Below are positions 1 to 13,237 of a DNA stretch of 64,000 bases, one piece after another. The notes under the pieces are model-generated. The model searched no databases, was not told the DNA's origin, and saw only the letters and a program-made list of their open reading frames with translations. A program made the position numbers and the translations under genes. Source of the DNA: Apostichopus japonicus (Eukaryota > Echinodermata > Holothuroidea > Aspidochirotida > Stichopodidae); the NCBI RefSeq assembly GCF_037975245.1, contig NC_092567.1, forward strand, positions 25,774,376-25,838,375, written 5' to 3'. Every line of letters starts with the position of its first letter. Positions within the stretch are counted from its first letter, which is position 1.

Positions 1-500
1 AAATGTTAGTAGATCGAATGAAAAGCAAATGAAACAATTAAGTTATTAAGAGTAAACAAACGACAGATCAAATACATATACAATACGCACAAATGATTTG
101 GAATGTATTGTAAATTAGGAGGAAATGTACCTGTAATATAAAAAAAAGTCGCTCCGCGAAAAACATATCAAACGTCTTCCACGTTGTTGATGCGAATGTT
201 TAACTTGAGAAAAATATGAACAGAATAATACAGTTATATTATGAACATAGTGAGTTGAGTTTTGTTAACTGGGTACAACCGGACCCACCTGATTCAATGT
301 TAACTCCCGCACTGGCCTTACTATTCATGCTGCAGTATTTTAGCTATGTCAGTTTTCTGCATTGCCTCTATATGCTTGAGAGTGGAACCGCCGCAGATCT
401 GCAGGTAGGACATATCTGTGGTGAGGATCCTAATCCAGCACTCATCGTTGCATGAAAAAGATCGCTACTCGTTTTGCCATGTTTGCCGCACACTTTGCCG

Positions 501-1118
501 TCTATAACTGATGACCAAGCACTGTCAAATGTCTGACTTCATTAGTTTGGGATTCAAATCTCTTCTTGACCTGTTTTACATATTGTACTTAACCAAGTTA
601 TGCAATGTATCAATGTACACGTTCTCCAGACGTCTGTAGGTCAAAGGTCAAATGTCAAACACAGGGGACACAATTGCGAAACGCTATCTCACCCTCTGTC
701 ATTAATCATAACGATATCTTTAGTTGGAATGTGACATCAATTTCTATAACTGATGACCAAGCACTGTCAAATGTCTGACTTCATTAGTTTGGGGTTCAAA
801 TCTCTTCTTGACCTGTTTTACATATTGTACTTAACCAAGTTATGCAATGTATCAATGTACACGTTCTCCAGACGTCTGTAGGTCAAAGGTCAAATGTTAA
901 ACACAGGGGACACAATTGTGAAACGCTATCTCACCCTCTGTCATTAATCATAACGATATCTTTAGTTGGAATGTGACATCAATTTCAAAAGCTTCGTTTC
1001 GCTTCGGATGGGTGTATGTGTGTGCGTGTGCGTCAAAGTGTTCCATACGCTGCTCGTGCGTGAAAGGTCAAAGGTCAAGTATAGGAGACGCAGTAGTGAA
1101 ACGCTAATGCATACGCTG
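501..1118 (-). repeat. Tandem decayed copies of the sulfotransferase terminal exon
   Basis: Two nearly identical 242-bp units (501-742 and 743-984) are followed by a third, more diverged copy (985-1118). All share a block with the coding end of the gene just upstream on the minus strand. The anchor GGTCAAAGGTCAA recurs at about 639, 881, 1066 and, in the real exon, 1232. The copies also contain diverged versions of the segment around the stop codon. The simplest reading is repeated tandem duplication of the 3' end of exon 4, leaving non-coding relics. An interspersed repeat that was captured as the C-terminal exon is the alternative. Confidence 0.6.
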
Positions 1119-4100
1119 TCATTCATAATGGTATCTATATTTTGGAAGGGGACGTCCATTACGAGCTACTAAAACTTCGTTCACTTCTGCAATGTATGCA
1201 TCTAAATGTGCACGCTGTTCGGGCGTGTATGGGTCAAAGGTCAAATAAGTATGATTTAAATCTGGAGGGTATAATTGTAAAGAGCACCTTATTCGATCTA
1301 TTTTGATTGGTTGCTTTAGAAACTGCAACATTCTTGATAATTCATACATCGGATTTTGCTCAAGGTCTTCGTAGAATACAACCAACAGCCGTTTACAATG
1401 TTTTATCCAATTTAGATTCGTTTCTCTCCAGAATCCGGACTGGTTGGGGAAGTAGCCATTTTTCCATCGTGCTATAAAAGAGAAAGAACACATCCAATCA
1501 GATGTGTGTACTGTCGTTTTATTTGATTATACTCGTTATATACTTTTTTATTAATAAAACCCTTGCTAATAAGAGGGCAATGCTCTCTCAATTGTATAAC
1601 ACTACGGTAGAAAATATATGATGATAAATAGTTATGAAAACTGTTTAGCTAAATATGGTGATTACGAAGTGGTCAATATGAGAATGAAGTAAGAATTTAG
1701 GAACAACTTTAAACTAGTCATTCATTGTTGATTTGTCCTTCTATTTTTTTATACCACATTTAAGTTTTGAAATATATCACCTTACTCCTTTCATCGGTCC
1801 CAGCTCTTCCCTGGAAAGCAAAGTCACCAAATCAAATAACCTAAGATTAAGGTATTTTATACGGTGTTTTGTAATGTGTCCAAAGTTCTATACTTACGCT
1901 CTGCTAGAATAGCCTTGGCGGTGTCCTCTTTGGTACGATTTCCATCGAAAACAAGCTCTCGGAAGAATTCTGACACTAAAGAGAAATATGGATTCCGAAG
2001 TAGAAGAATAGCGCCATCAGTAAAGAGTTCAACGTGTTCTTTGGAGTACATATGGGTTTTAACACAGACGCCTGTCCTGTGACGGAAGTCTTCAGTGCCA
2101 GCCCTGAAAGCTGAGGGTTCAAAAAGGAATCATGGAAAATAAATAAATAAACAAACAAATAAATCATATATTTCATATCTGTTTAACAATTTTTCCGAAC
2201 CTGCCAAGTGTAATTCACTTGAAGATTGCACTAGTGATCAAACCAGGACACCAAGTGTAGAAAGCTCATGGGACTTATGAATGAATTTGATGCGATTCTT
2301 AATATAACTTATAGCCCAAACTCTTTCTTAAATTAATATTAGACGATTTAATTTAGACACTCAATTTTCCTTTCTTGGTCTATAACATATCAAGATAAAA
2401 AAAACTGCCTGAGGTCAATCTTTAATTTTATGTAAATAAGTCATTTAGTACATCTCACATTAGTTAACCTAATGTCATTTGACTTATTGTCATGCTATTG
2501 GTCATGCTAATGAGCTACATTGTTAAGAAGTCTAAATATTCATTGGTCATGCTAATGAGCTACATTGTTAAGAAGTCTGAATATTCATTGACCATGCTAA
2601 TGAGCTACATTGTTAAGAAGTCTGAATATTCATTGTCATGCTAATGAGCTACATTGTTAAGAAATCTGAATATAGTGTCGAAAAAAATTATAAATCAAGT
2701 CAAACTCTGTTGGAAAGTTTTTTCATCAACATTACGTGATTGTTGAAATAAAAGTAAAAGGAATCCATATGATTCTTGTTAGCCTGAGTTGCACCGTAAA
2801 ATGATAAAACAAGGACGAGCTTGCTGCACCAATATCAGAACATTCGGTCACATTCAGTTTATTCCTTGCCTAAACTGCTTTAGAGTAAACCATTGTAACA
2901 TACTTCTCTTATTAAAATCGTATTTTTGTTCTGTCTCCCAGTAAACACTTCCGGTTGAAACTTTGGATGCTACTTGAAGTAACAGCCGTGTCCACGTGTT
3001 TCCAGATCGAGGGAAGCTAGCTAAGGCTACCAGTGCCATGCTGCCTTGCGGGGCCACCTCGATATCTTCTAACATACTTGGACAAATCGTTGGATCTGTT
3101 GAAAACAAAGTTTAAGCGATAGTGAATATTTTAAGCGTTGTATACGGGCGTTGTATTTCACCACAAATGCGAAATACCATTTATATTGTATATACACTCA
3201 CTAGAAATTTAATATGTAAAAAGCATGCCACAGCATATTAAGCCAAGAATCCCACTTAAAAGATCTACCCCTGAAAACCTAACCCCCTAAAAGAACCTTA
3301 CCCCCTTAAAGGACCAACCCCCCTAAGGGGCATACTCACTAATGGACCTACCCCTAAAGGACCTACCCCAAAGGACCTACCCTCTAAAGGGCCTACCCCC
3401 TAAAGGACCTACCTCCTAACGGACCTACCCCCTAAAGGACCAACCCCTTAAATTACCTACCCCCTAAAGGACCATCTGGTACAACGACGACAGCATTTTC
3501 GACATCAGGCATCGTAAAATCTTCTTGAATATCCGCTTAGAAAAGATGAGAGAGTGAAAAGAATAATATATTATGAACATGTTTTGATAGGTATAACAAG
3601 ACTTACGTTCACTAAATCCATGGCAGTTACATTGTCCGTCCCCAACAAAATGATTGAACACCGGTTCAGACCATTATGAAATATTAAGAAATTTCGCCTG
3701 TACAATGATAATATTTGAACAGAGTCTCCAATAGCGTTTGTATTGTTGTGGTATACACTCGAAATTAGTATGCGATAAAAAAAATTAGTATTAGCATACA
3801 GTTTATTAACAGAAATGAACCAAAGGGAATGCTCACAAAGAGAGGAATGAACGTCTATTTAAAGATTGGCTGACGTAAAACAAAAACAACATTGAAAACA
3901 GAAATGAAACGAGTAAACACTCTTATCCAATCCCTTACCTCGCCAACGCCAACCCTCCCTCAACCACGGTAACGCCAAAACCCTAATAACTTCAACCCTC
4001 CCCCAACCACGGGAACGCCAACCATCCCTCAACCCTCCCTCAACCACGGTAACGCCAACACTAATACCTCCAACCATCCCTCAACCACGAGAACGCCAAC

Positions 4101-5255
4101 CATCTCTCAAACACGGGAACGCCAACACCCTAAGAACTCAAACCATCCTTCAACCACGGGAACGCCAACCCTCCCTCAATCACGGTAACGCCAACACTAA
4201 GACCTCCAACCCTCCCTTAACCACGAGAACGCCAAACATCCCTCAACCACGGGAACGCCAACACCCTAAGAACTCAAACCATCCCTCAACCACGAGAACG
4301 CCAAACATCCCTCAACGACGGTAACGCCAACACCAAGGGCGTAGGAACCGGGGGGCTGGGGGCGCCAGCCCCCCCCCCCGGTGAAAAATATGGAGGGCGG
4401 AAGTATCATTCCGCCCCCCGCTTCGCAAGTCAGAAAACCCCTTTTTCATTTCCAAATGAAAAAAAAAATCTCATTTGGAGCACCAAATTGCATCTAAGGC
4501 CAGGTGAAAATGCAAAATTATATACAAAATGGAATGGGTGAGTTGAAGTGTGCTATATTGCACCAAATTGCATCTGAGGCCACCTGGAAATGCAAAAAAA
4601 ATCCAAAGGGGAGGGGGACATCCCCTCCCCTTAAACCCCTCCCCCAGGCCGGTCATCAGTCTTCAGCCCCCCCCCACTCAAAAGTACCTTCCTACGCCAC
4701 TGGCCAACACTAAGACCTCCAACCATCCCCCAACCACGAGAACGCCAACCCTCCCTCAGCCACGGGAACGCCAACCCTCTCCCAACCACGGGGACGCCAA
4801 CCCTCCCTCAACCACGGGAACGTCAAGCTTTACTCGTACCCATCACACAAACACACGCACACACTCATAAGTAATGTTCAGGTTTTCACGGGCCTCTGTA
4901 TTTTTTAGACACTCAGCAGTACATTACATACTTCGAATTTAAAACCAGAAGCGTGAATGTGTTCGTTGCCATGCCTACCTGTTTGAATATGGGGCGCTTC
5001 ATCAATTTGTTGTCTCATCTCTACCTGGCGTTCGTCGTCTGCTACATGCTGAACAAGGTCGGTCTCGTCGATTGTTTCCAGAGGTTTATCTATTTGGGAG
5101 CTAGTGACGAAGTAGAGTAGAGCAACTGATAGGAGAGTTAACATGATCTGCACAGGACGCCGCCATCGTCGGGAAACGTCAAAACACAATTCCATGTTGA
5201 AATTTTGTTTACGATTATTTTCTGATGTCATCACACTCTGTTCTGTTGTTACCAT
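1119..5255 (-). CDS. WSCD-like sulfotransferase, 4 coding exons
   Basis: Coding exons on the minus strand are 5255-4979, 3095-2904, 2110-1898 and 1471-1119. All introns are phase 1 with GT..AG borders, and the joined product is about 344 residues. It starts with a short cytosolic tail and one membrane helix (about residues 34-53), giving type II, Golgi-like topology. The sulfotransferase fold follows: the PAPS 5'-phosphosulfate loop SFPRSGNTW at 119-127, KTH at 174-176, and the 3'-phosphate segment RNPYFSLVSEF from 195. The C-terminal exon ends in KYRYHYE. It resembles the catalytic part of WSCD1/2, which sulfate carbohydrate (sialic acid) groups, but I see no WSC domains, so it is shorter than the vertebrate proteins of about 570 residues. 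Met21 is an alternative start. A 75-bp cassette exon may lie in intron 1 (3461-3535). The substrate is not known from sequence. Confidence 0.8.
2503..2677. repeat. 45-bp tandem repeat, 4 copies
   Basis: CATGCTAATGAGCTACATTG begins at 2503, 2548, 2593 and 2637, giving a period of about 45 bp with few differences. It lies in the intron between sulfotransferase exons 2 and 3. Confidence 0.85.
3250..3475. repeat. CCCCCTAAAGGACCTA minisatellite
   Basis: About 14 imperfect copies of a 14-17 bp unit of the form GGACCTACCCCCTAAA. It lies in sulfotransferase intron 1 and abuts the donor side of a candidate cassette exon at 3461-3535. Confidence 0.8.
3461..3535 (-). other. Candidate phase 1-1 cassette exon of the sulfotransferase
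   Basis: On the minus strand an acceptor (polypyrimidine tract ending CTAAG) is followed by 75 bp open in the gene's frame, reading DIQEDFTMPDVENAVVVVPD and a few more residues. It ends at GTAGGT. Both ends are phase 1, so it can be included or skipped without shifting the frame between exons 1 and 2. The donor lies inside the minisatellite, so this may equally be a chance open stretch. Confidence 0.3.
3940..4333. repeat. CCTCAACCACGGGAACGCCAA minisatellite, left part
   Basis: Imperfect 20-40 bp units built from CCCTCAACCACGGGAACGCC and AACACTAAGACCTCC. The array is split by a hAT-type MITE (4334-4702) and resumes at 4703. Confidence 0.85.
4334..4702. mobile_element. Non-autonomous hAT-type MITE (copy 1)
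   Basis: A 369-bp element flanked by a perfect 8-bp target duplication, GCCAACAC (4326-4333 and 4703-4710). The ends are inverted: CAAGGGCGTAGGAAC on the left, and CAGTGGCGTAGGAAGG on the reverse strand at the right. The 8-bp duplication and CAGTGGCG-type ends are hAT superfamily hallmarks. It has G-runs near both ends and no transposase. A second copy in the opposite orientation lies at 55809-56181. Confidence 0.88.
4703..4835. repeat. CCTCAACCACGGGAACGCCAA minisatellite, right part
   Basis: Continuation of the array at 3940-4333 after the MITE insertion, with the same units. Confidence 0.8.
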
Positions 5256-6428
5256 AAAAAGTTAGCCAAATTACAATCTCTTCTTACTGTTGCAATTGTT
5301 TGGATTCATTTGTGTTGAAGACAACTGGCTCCGGAAAAGCATCGCACTGTACACATCACAAATGCAGTAAAAGCTGATTGGGTACCTGTCAAAAAAAGGA
5401 GGAAAGAATTGAGTGTAACTAGGCTGCATTTATGTACAAAACGTAATGTAACAAAGGCAAAATTGGGAATAACCAAAAAGTGAGCTATAGTTACAACTTC
5501 TGTTGTGATATGTTGAAGACTGTTGTAATACACTGAAATCGGTCCAGGTTCTATTTCATCATACGATTTTTTTTTTTTTTTAATAGCCTTTTAAACATTT
5601 GGAATTCATGAATTGAAATGGCTGGCCCACTAAGGCTAACACAAAGACCATTATGTCGGCTCTTTACAACGGCTCCACAAATGTTTCAAGGACAAATCGT
5701 GTTGAATGTTGTCCAACGATACTTTGTTGTTCATGTGCTATTAAAAAACATGTTTTGGTTAAATAATTACAAATGATGAAACAATGGCTTACCATTTACA
5801 TTAACATGTACAGCACGCACTGCACTGAGTTATTAAGCACTCAAACGCTCCCCCTTTCTTTAAACTATGGTATATCCGTTTATTAAATTCAGGCTAGAAC
5901 CACGCTTCAAGTAGATGGTTACTTTTGCTGTATTAGTTTTTCACAACTAATGCTGGAACAGAATTTATACTGCCTTAGCCACTTACATTAATGTTGTAAC
6001 ATATGCCAGTACTTACAACATTGAAAGAACCATTTTTGTATCATATATCATTGTGCATGACAATCCTATTGACTGCCTTATAACGATCGGGCGGAAGTCG
6101 TTGTCGTCTGCCAGTGTAAACATTTCTAACTGTTCATTGGATTTATATGGAGTAGAAGGGAGTTCGATTGCGGAAATGATACCAGCTATTCTCGTGCACC
6201 TTATCTTCAGAGTTTACATTATATTTCTTTGTTATCGTGTGTCTAACATTGTCAGTCCTCAAGTCTCCAAGACATAACAAGACTTAACAACATGAGTGCA
6301 CCACAATACTTGGAAAATAATATGCACATATATGACATCACGGTCACACTATACGTGTACTGAAAACAAAACGTTTACAAGTATTTCATTAAAAACAGCT
6401 GAAAACTCCGAATCAGACTTGTAGTGAG
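5256..6428. other. Intergenic stretch upstream of the sulfotransferase
   Basis: No gene recognised. About 140 bp (5508-5645) is a diverged match to 26690-26825 (shared ATTTGGAATTCATGAATTGA / ATTTGGAGTTCACCAATTGA block), so it is an unnamed dispersed repeat. The sulfotransferase promoter should lie at its left edge, but no clear TATA box is seen. Confidence 0.5.
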
Positions 6429-6872
6429 CATGCGCGTAGAAGCCCGATATGATTGGGAGGAGGGAGGGGGGGGGGGGGTTGTACCGATTTCCACGAAAAA
6501 TGTAACCAATATGGACGAGAATACTGGTGAGATCCGCCGCACCTTTGAAATTCGAGTTCGTTATAAGGAATGCCATCAGTAATACATATCATAACATCGT
6601 CTTGCGAACTATGTCAAAGCCCCACAACATCAATGTCAGCATAGTCGGGCAAGCTTAGAACGTTAGTCTAATTACCTGATGCTGAGTTTTTTACGGAACT
6701 ACTGACTCTCGTCAACACAAGATTATTGCAGTTTATTTCATTTTGTTTTTGCAGTGCCGGAAACAATATCAGTATATTGCCCGACTTTTGACGGAAATAT
6801 ATTTTCTTGAGGTGTGGGGGGGGGGGGGGTCGGGCTGAAGCCCGCTCCACCCACCCGCCTCTTACGTCTATG
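6429..6872. mobile_element. hAT-type MITE, second family (copy 1)
   Basis: A 444-bp element with a perfect 8-bp target duplication, GTAGTGAG (6421-6428 and 6873-6880). The ends are CATGCGCGTAGAAGC and, reversed, CATAGACGTAAGAGGCGG. It shares internal blocks (a TTGCAACGATTT-type GTAACC segment, CTAATTACCTGATGCTGAG) with the elements at 31117-31508 and 57507-57953. No transposase is present. Confidence 0.82.
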
Positions 6873-6880
6873 GTAGTGAG

Positions 6881-7789
6881 TTCTTGCTTCATATTTTTTT
6901 TAATATGATCGTTAAGGGTTGCTTAATTCAGAGTTCCTCTTGAATTGAATATAACTATATTCATAACATACTTTTTGATCTGCATTAGACAATCTTGACT
7001 TTTGGCATAACATTATAAATATGTTAACTTAATGTCGATATGGTCAAATACAATTACATGGGCCCTAGTGGATGTAGTTTGGTTAGTGACAGCCATGTGA
7101 ATACAGAGCGTGGGCGTGTTCCTTGTACCAATTAAACAGGTACATTATAACCATAATTCAAGGTTTGGTGTCGCTACGAACAGTGAACGTTGCCTAACAC
7201 AGTCAACAATCGCAATGTTTATTGTAGGCCTAAGCTGGGTGTAAACGTCATGCACTTGATATCAGCGTGACGAGTGTAGGCTAACCTATCCTATCACAGA
7301 GGTCAAGGGTAAATATGCGGCATGTGCGGTATGTATTATATTGGTATACTACATGTCATTAATCAAATTGATGGCTTTCCTGTATTTTGGACCTGATTAT
7401 TTCATTAACCTACATTATACGTTTCATTGCAGGTCAGTGGGTCTGGGGTTTTGTTTTTGTTTGGGGGGGGGGGGGTTGTGATCGATCAGTATTAACACTG
7501 AATAGGTTGTTTATTCTTCTGTCTTCCAAGGAAATCTGGCGACTGATTTGTGATGACTCTATCACGTTTAAAGCAATTTCTGTGGTTGGCGACTGGATGT
7601 TTCAAGTTCACAAGGATTTTGACAAAACTTTTACCAATATTTGCATGCAAAGTTGTATAAAATATCTAATATTAGCTTTCACAGCCAGTTTACATGAAAG
7701 GTTCCCTTACAAGCTTAATTGTAATGATAATAATGAGGATATATATAGGGCAGACATATGCACGAATAACGGTGCTCAAGGCGCATCAC
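6881..7789. other. Non-coding stretch
   Basis: Nothing recognised. A 172-codon open frame at 7387-7905 has no recognisable motif and runs into a SINE at its 3' end, so I do not treat it as a gene. Confidence 0.4.
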
Positions 7790-8030
7790 AATATTACCCT
7801 GCATGGTCAACGATAGCCTGTCAAACATTTAGACAATCCCTACACAGGGCAGCAGCTACTGATAGTTTATCTCACAGGTCCCCATTTATACACCATAGTG
7901 GTTGAAGAGAGGCGACGGAGATAAAGTGCCTTGCCAAAGGACACAACATAATGATCTGGCCAGGACTAGCACCTGCAGGCAAGCCTTAGATCACAAGTCC
8001 ACTGCCATTACCAAATGATCACAACGCATT
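7790..8030 (-). mobile_element. tRNA-derived SINE (family 1, copy 1)
   Basis: Read on the minus strand, this begins with a diverged tRNA-like head (about 8027-7960) and continues with a central block, GTTGTGTCC-TTGGCAAGGCACT, resembling the core of V-type SINEs. It is the same family as 18580-18855. The B box is degenerate here, so the copy is probably old. Confidence 0.65.
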
Positions 8031-9392
8031 AATACAGTATGGTTGTTCAATGCAAGCCACAATGGCTACTATCACTACTTTAAATGTCTTCAGGTTTGCC
8101 CGACCCTAACTATGCTAGAAATTTAGATAGAATTCAACCATGCAAACAATTTCAATTTTTTTGTAATGCTACACTTTTTTTAATTAATTATTAATTAATT
8201 ATCCGAGATATGTAATTGTCTGTATATGGTTACCGTTTCTCGGTGTCTAGGATTGAATGATCAGAGCCTTTTAGCAAGATACATTTGAGAAACGTTTAGC
8301 ACTTTCTAGTGTGCTGAAAGTTGGGACCAATGCTGTCAAGTGACTGACTTTACTGTTTCGGAGTTAATAAGAAATATTAAGGTACATTTGGTTTACAAAC
8401 CGACAAAGAAACAAAACAAGCCTTCAAATTACTTTAAAGAATCATATTATGATATAACTTAACAAGAGATCTACAAAAACTAATAAATTAAACTGCCACG
8501 TACATTTCATTTACTAATACTACTACTACTATAAAAATGAAAAAAAATAAAAAAAGCATAACCAGCACTTAAACATATGCATCATGTTTTGTGAAAGTTA
8601 AATATGATAAAATATATCTACTCACGTTCAATGAAACCCCTAATGTTCGATTTCTCTTGCTGTTGCTGCCGTCAAGTTTATTTAGCGCGCAATGGATACG
8701 TTGCGTAGGTTACCACGTACCGCATACACTACTGTAGTAGGCTATGGTCGGTTTCAACCTGCAATTAACAATAAATTGAGTCCGTTGTCTGTATTATATT
8801 TCGACGTATATTATACAGCATATACAGATAACGACACCCACATTTATGCGATCAACGAAAACTGTAAAACACATTACCTGTATATACCGTGGCTCGGATC
8901 ACTTTACAATAAAAGAATATATGATTACTTCCGGTATTGTGACCTAAAGAGGTCAGGCCTACTGACAGGGTAGGTGTAATGTTGGGTGAAACTAATAAAC
9001 AGGCGTTTTAGAGCGTTTGATTGACCGGACTGACATATTTTTCATGTCGTAGAATGAAACGAGTTGGATTGATTTATTCAAAAGACGACATAGGTTAGCA
9101 ATTTGTGGGTAAAAGTGCTTGATTTCTGTGATTCGGATTTTGTTCCTTGGTTATACAAAACGTGCATAACACATGAGTTACATAGCGGTGGACGACTAGG
9201 GAAGCAGAGAAGTTACTATTGTCAGACAAAACCACGTGCTTGATTTGCACATTCTTTTACAATTATACCCTTCATTTTAGAAGTTTACAGACGTTTTGCC
9301 TGGTGAGTTATTGTGTATAGTTTATTACTTGGGGCCTAGCTGTGACATGGGATGAGGGATCTTGGATCAGGGAATGGGATAGGGACACCCAA
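8031..9392. other. Non-coding stretch
   Basis: AT-rich with a short ACT run near 8517. A 93-codon open frame at 8692-8973 shows no family motif and is judged to be chance. Confidence 0.4.
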
Positions 9393-10281
<889 letters not shown>

Positions 10282-13237
10282 TACTTTTGCTTGTCATTCA
10301 ACGCGAAAAAGCAATACCGACTTTAATTGAATCTGAGAACACACATTCCCACAAACCTAGAATACTATGTTAATATTGGTCAGAAATCAAGAACCGAAGA
10401 ATACCTTTAAAGGTTTTTAAGTATTGTATTCGTTGTACCATATTTAGCAATATCAGAAAGTTTGCGTCACTTCATACCATGGCACAAATGGTATTTTCTA
10501 CATTTGGACGTGCCGCAAAGAATCGTATACCTAAGTTGAGGTGTAACGCGGAGCTAGTAGTGTAAGAAGACATGAAAGAATATGTTAGAACTGGCTATCT
10601 TTGCTCACTGTTTAGTGCAGCAGAGACTTCATTTTTCAGGAAATGTCATATATACCTTCTCATTCAAATATCAATTAATTTATTTGTCTGGCCATTACGA
10701 TACAGCGTAAGACTAATCTGCTGGCCTCCCTTCCTTTCTGCAACAGACCGCATTTCCTGACTTCAGTAACCTGTGGCAACGGCTGGTAAGTTTAATTACC
10801 ACTGTTGATGCCATCAGCTGCATGTGTTCGTCAATAGCGCACCAGCTAAAAGGTGTATAACTCAGAAAAAACAATGAAAATATTCGGTAGCGGGTCTAAC
10901 AAACATGGCGACTGTTATGACCAAGCCATGCAGTCAGTCCCCAACGAGCGAAATAATGAGCTCAGAGTTCAGTTTCTTGTAGCCCGCCCTCAACATTTCG
11001 TCAGACGTACGAAATTTAGCGAAACTGCTTGAGCCATACCCCTCAGGTTTAAATGTTTGAATAACGCAAAAGAAGGCGTCGCTAGCCACTATGACGCGGT
11101 AAGTTGAATCTTACAACATTTATTGTTCGTAATAAAACAGTGAACATTTCTATTTTTGTCGTACTTTCTGATAAATCCCCATTGAATTTGGCCCCTTTTT
11201 TCATGGCTACAAAAAGTGCCGTTTAATTTGCCGTAAACTTTACTTCGTTACTGAGGAGAGAAACGCACATGTTTAGTAAAATTGGCTAGATTAGATTATG
11301 CTCTATTTATTGATAAAAATTCGTGATTGGAAATGCACTATAGTCTTGTCAATAATCAACGTATTACGGCTAAAGACAGCGTTGTGTAATACAGATGTTA
11401 TGACTTTGTTTTGGCTCTGTGTGTACATGTAATGATGTACATTGCTTTAGTTTGTGGGAATGCCCATGTCAAACTATAAAAAACACAACTCATAGTCATT
11501 ATATTTCTACAGCCCTGAAAGGTAGGAGCAGAAAATGCTCATCTTCTTTCAACACATTATGCAAGCTCCGAAGATGACGTGTAGCCTAGGAAAATATTAC
11601 CTCACATTAACCACGGCAAAATGCCACTATATCCATGGTAAACTGTGATACATAACCACAATTTGACTTGGACATTTTGGTCCTATGGATGCAGTATACG
11701 ACAATTTTAACATAGTACCATGCCACATTTTACCATGGTTTATCACTTTCTATTTCATCTTCACCATGGTTTTATCTCAAATTTACCCTATATGTACCAT
11801 GGCATTGCCATAGTTTTACCCTAATTAACCACGATTTTACCCTATAGCCGTACCAAAGTTTACCCTAATGGTAACATGGTTTTACCCTAATTGTACGACA
11901 GTTTTACCCTAAATTTACCAGAGTTGTATCCCAATTGCACAGCTGTTTTCCCTACTTGTCTTAATTAAAATCAGTACACCACAAATAACATTAAATTTCA
12001 CCCATTGGTGAATTTTATCATTAATCGGGCTAGTTGAAATGTAACTGATATTACTATTTATTTCATGATGTCGTATGTATATAATGGCATACTAATTTGT
12101 ATGCACCAGATTTTTTGCTGGGAGTACATATAAAAATGTTCTTATATCTTATATAGGGTGAAAATGATAAGTTTTACCGAATTATATATTAATTAGGTGT
12201 GACGTCATGAAACGTCGTGAATATTCTACAAGAAAAGAAAGTACTTTTTCTCACCCTACGGGACTGACTGTATGAAAGGGCCACAGCAATGTAAGAGTAT
12301 GGTGGCGCTACTAACATTTTGCTTTGCTTAAACTTCAACAAAACGTTACACTGCCACCTTTTGATCACCTGTTGCTCTCTGAGACATGTTGTAATTGTCT
12401 AATTGAACTCTTCGCTTGGAATTTTGAGCATGCTAATTGGTGGCGCTATTAGTATTTTTCTCAAATTGACCAATTATATTTGTAACCAATTTCCTTTTTA
12501 AAAATTGTAGTCGAAGTTTCGAGCATGGAGCTTCTCTGTTGGTTATACTTCATGCAGTGGTGGTAGACAGTTGAATTAGTTTTCAAATACGTTTCCGGTT
12601 AGTTTTCTCGAGTCAGAAGAGGGACATAAAAGTACAGCTGTTCCAGAACCCTGGGGTTAATAAACGAAGTTCACTGCGGGATCTAAAGATTACCTAAACA
12701 TATACCTAATAAGCCCTGCAAACATTTGAACAAAAGATCATGTGCTCCTATTTCTGCGAACTTGAGGTTGCCCTAATAAGGATTCCGTTAAGCTTGCAAC
12801 TGGGAGTTGCTTTTCAAACTCAATACTTTAACCTACTTCCTGCACTATCAGACTCAGCGAGGTCTGAGGACCACCTGTGGGTGTGGATTCGGGGAAAAGT
12901 AACAAACAACTCCCTGGATAATAAAGCATCGAACAGATGTAAAAGTCATAAACAATTTATCAACATCCAGGGTTTCCCCTGAGGTCATTATCAGTAGGTC
13001 ATGGGCACACACTCTCAAAACTAGACTATATCTCTTTAGCATGTGTGTAACACAAAGCTACCAACCGAGCTCGTTCCATGACTGAGCCTTACTTTACTTT
13101 CTCCAAGCAGCCAGGACACACCTTGTAACACAAGTTATCGATCCGACCTGAATGTGCAAGAGTTTCACCTCCCTGGTTTCACAGTTTTTCGGATTATTGT
13201 TGCTTGTTTTTGTTTAGTTTCATTTACCAAACTCATC
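10282..13237. other. Intergenic region upstream of the FReD gene
   Basis: No protein gene recognised. Around 11600-11960 there is a degenerate repeat of TTTACCCTAA and ACCATGG-containing units of roughly 30 bp. A possible non-coding first exon ends at a GTAAGT donor near 11099. The FReD promoter should lie just left of 13238, but no convincing TATA element is seen. Confidence 0.5.

Noticed and set aside
638..892. Perfect DR1 nuclear receptor sites (AGGTCAAAGGTCA) at 638 and 880
   Set aside because: They are relics of coding sequence for TFDP in the duplicated terminal exon, so the match is explained by ancestry, not regulation.
3600..3661. Minus-strand segment with GDGQCNCHGFSE before a GTAAGT, considered as a WSC-domain exon
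   Set aside because: An in-frame stop lies just upstream and no acceptor fits the phase, so it cannot be joined to exon 1.
7387..7905. 172-codon plus-strand frame
   Set aside because: No recognisable motif, a poly-G tract inside, and its 3' part lies in a SINE.
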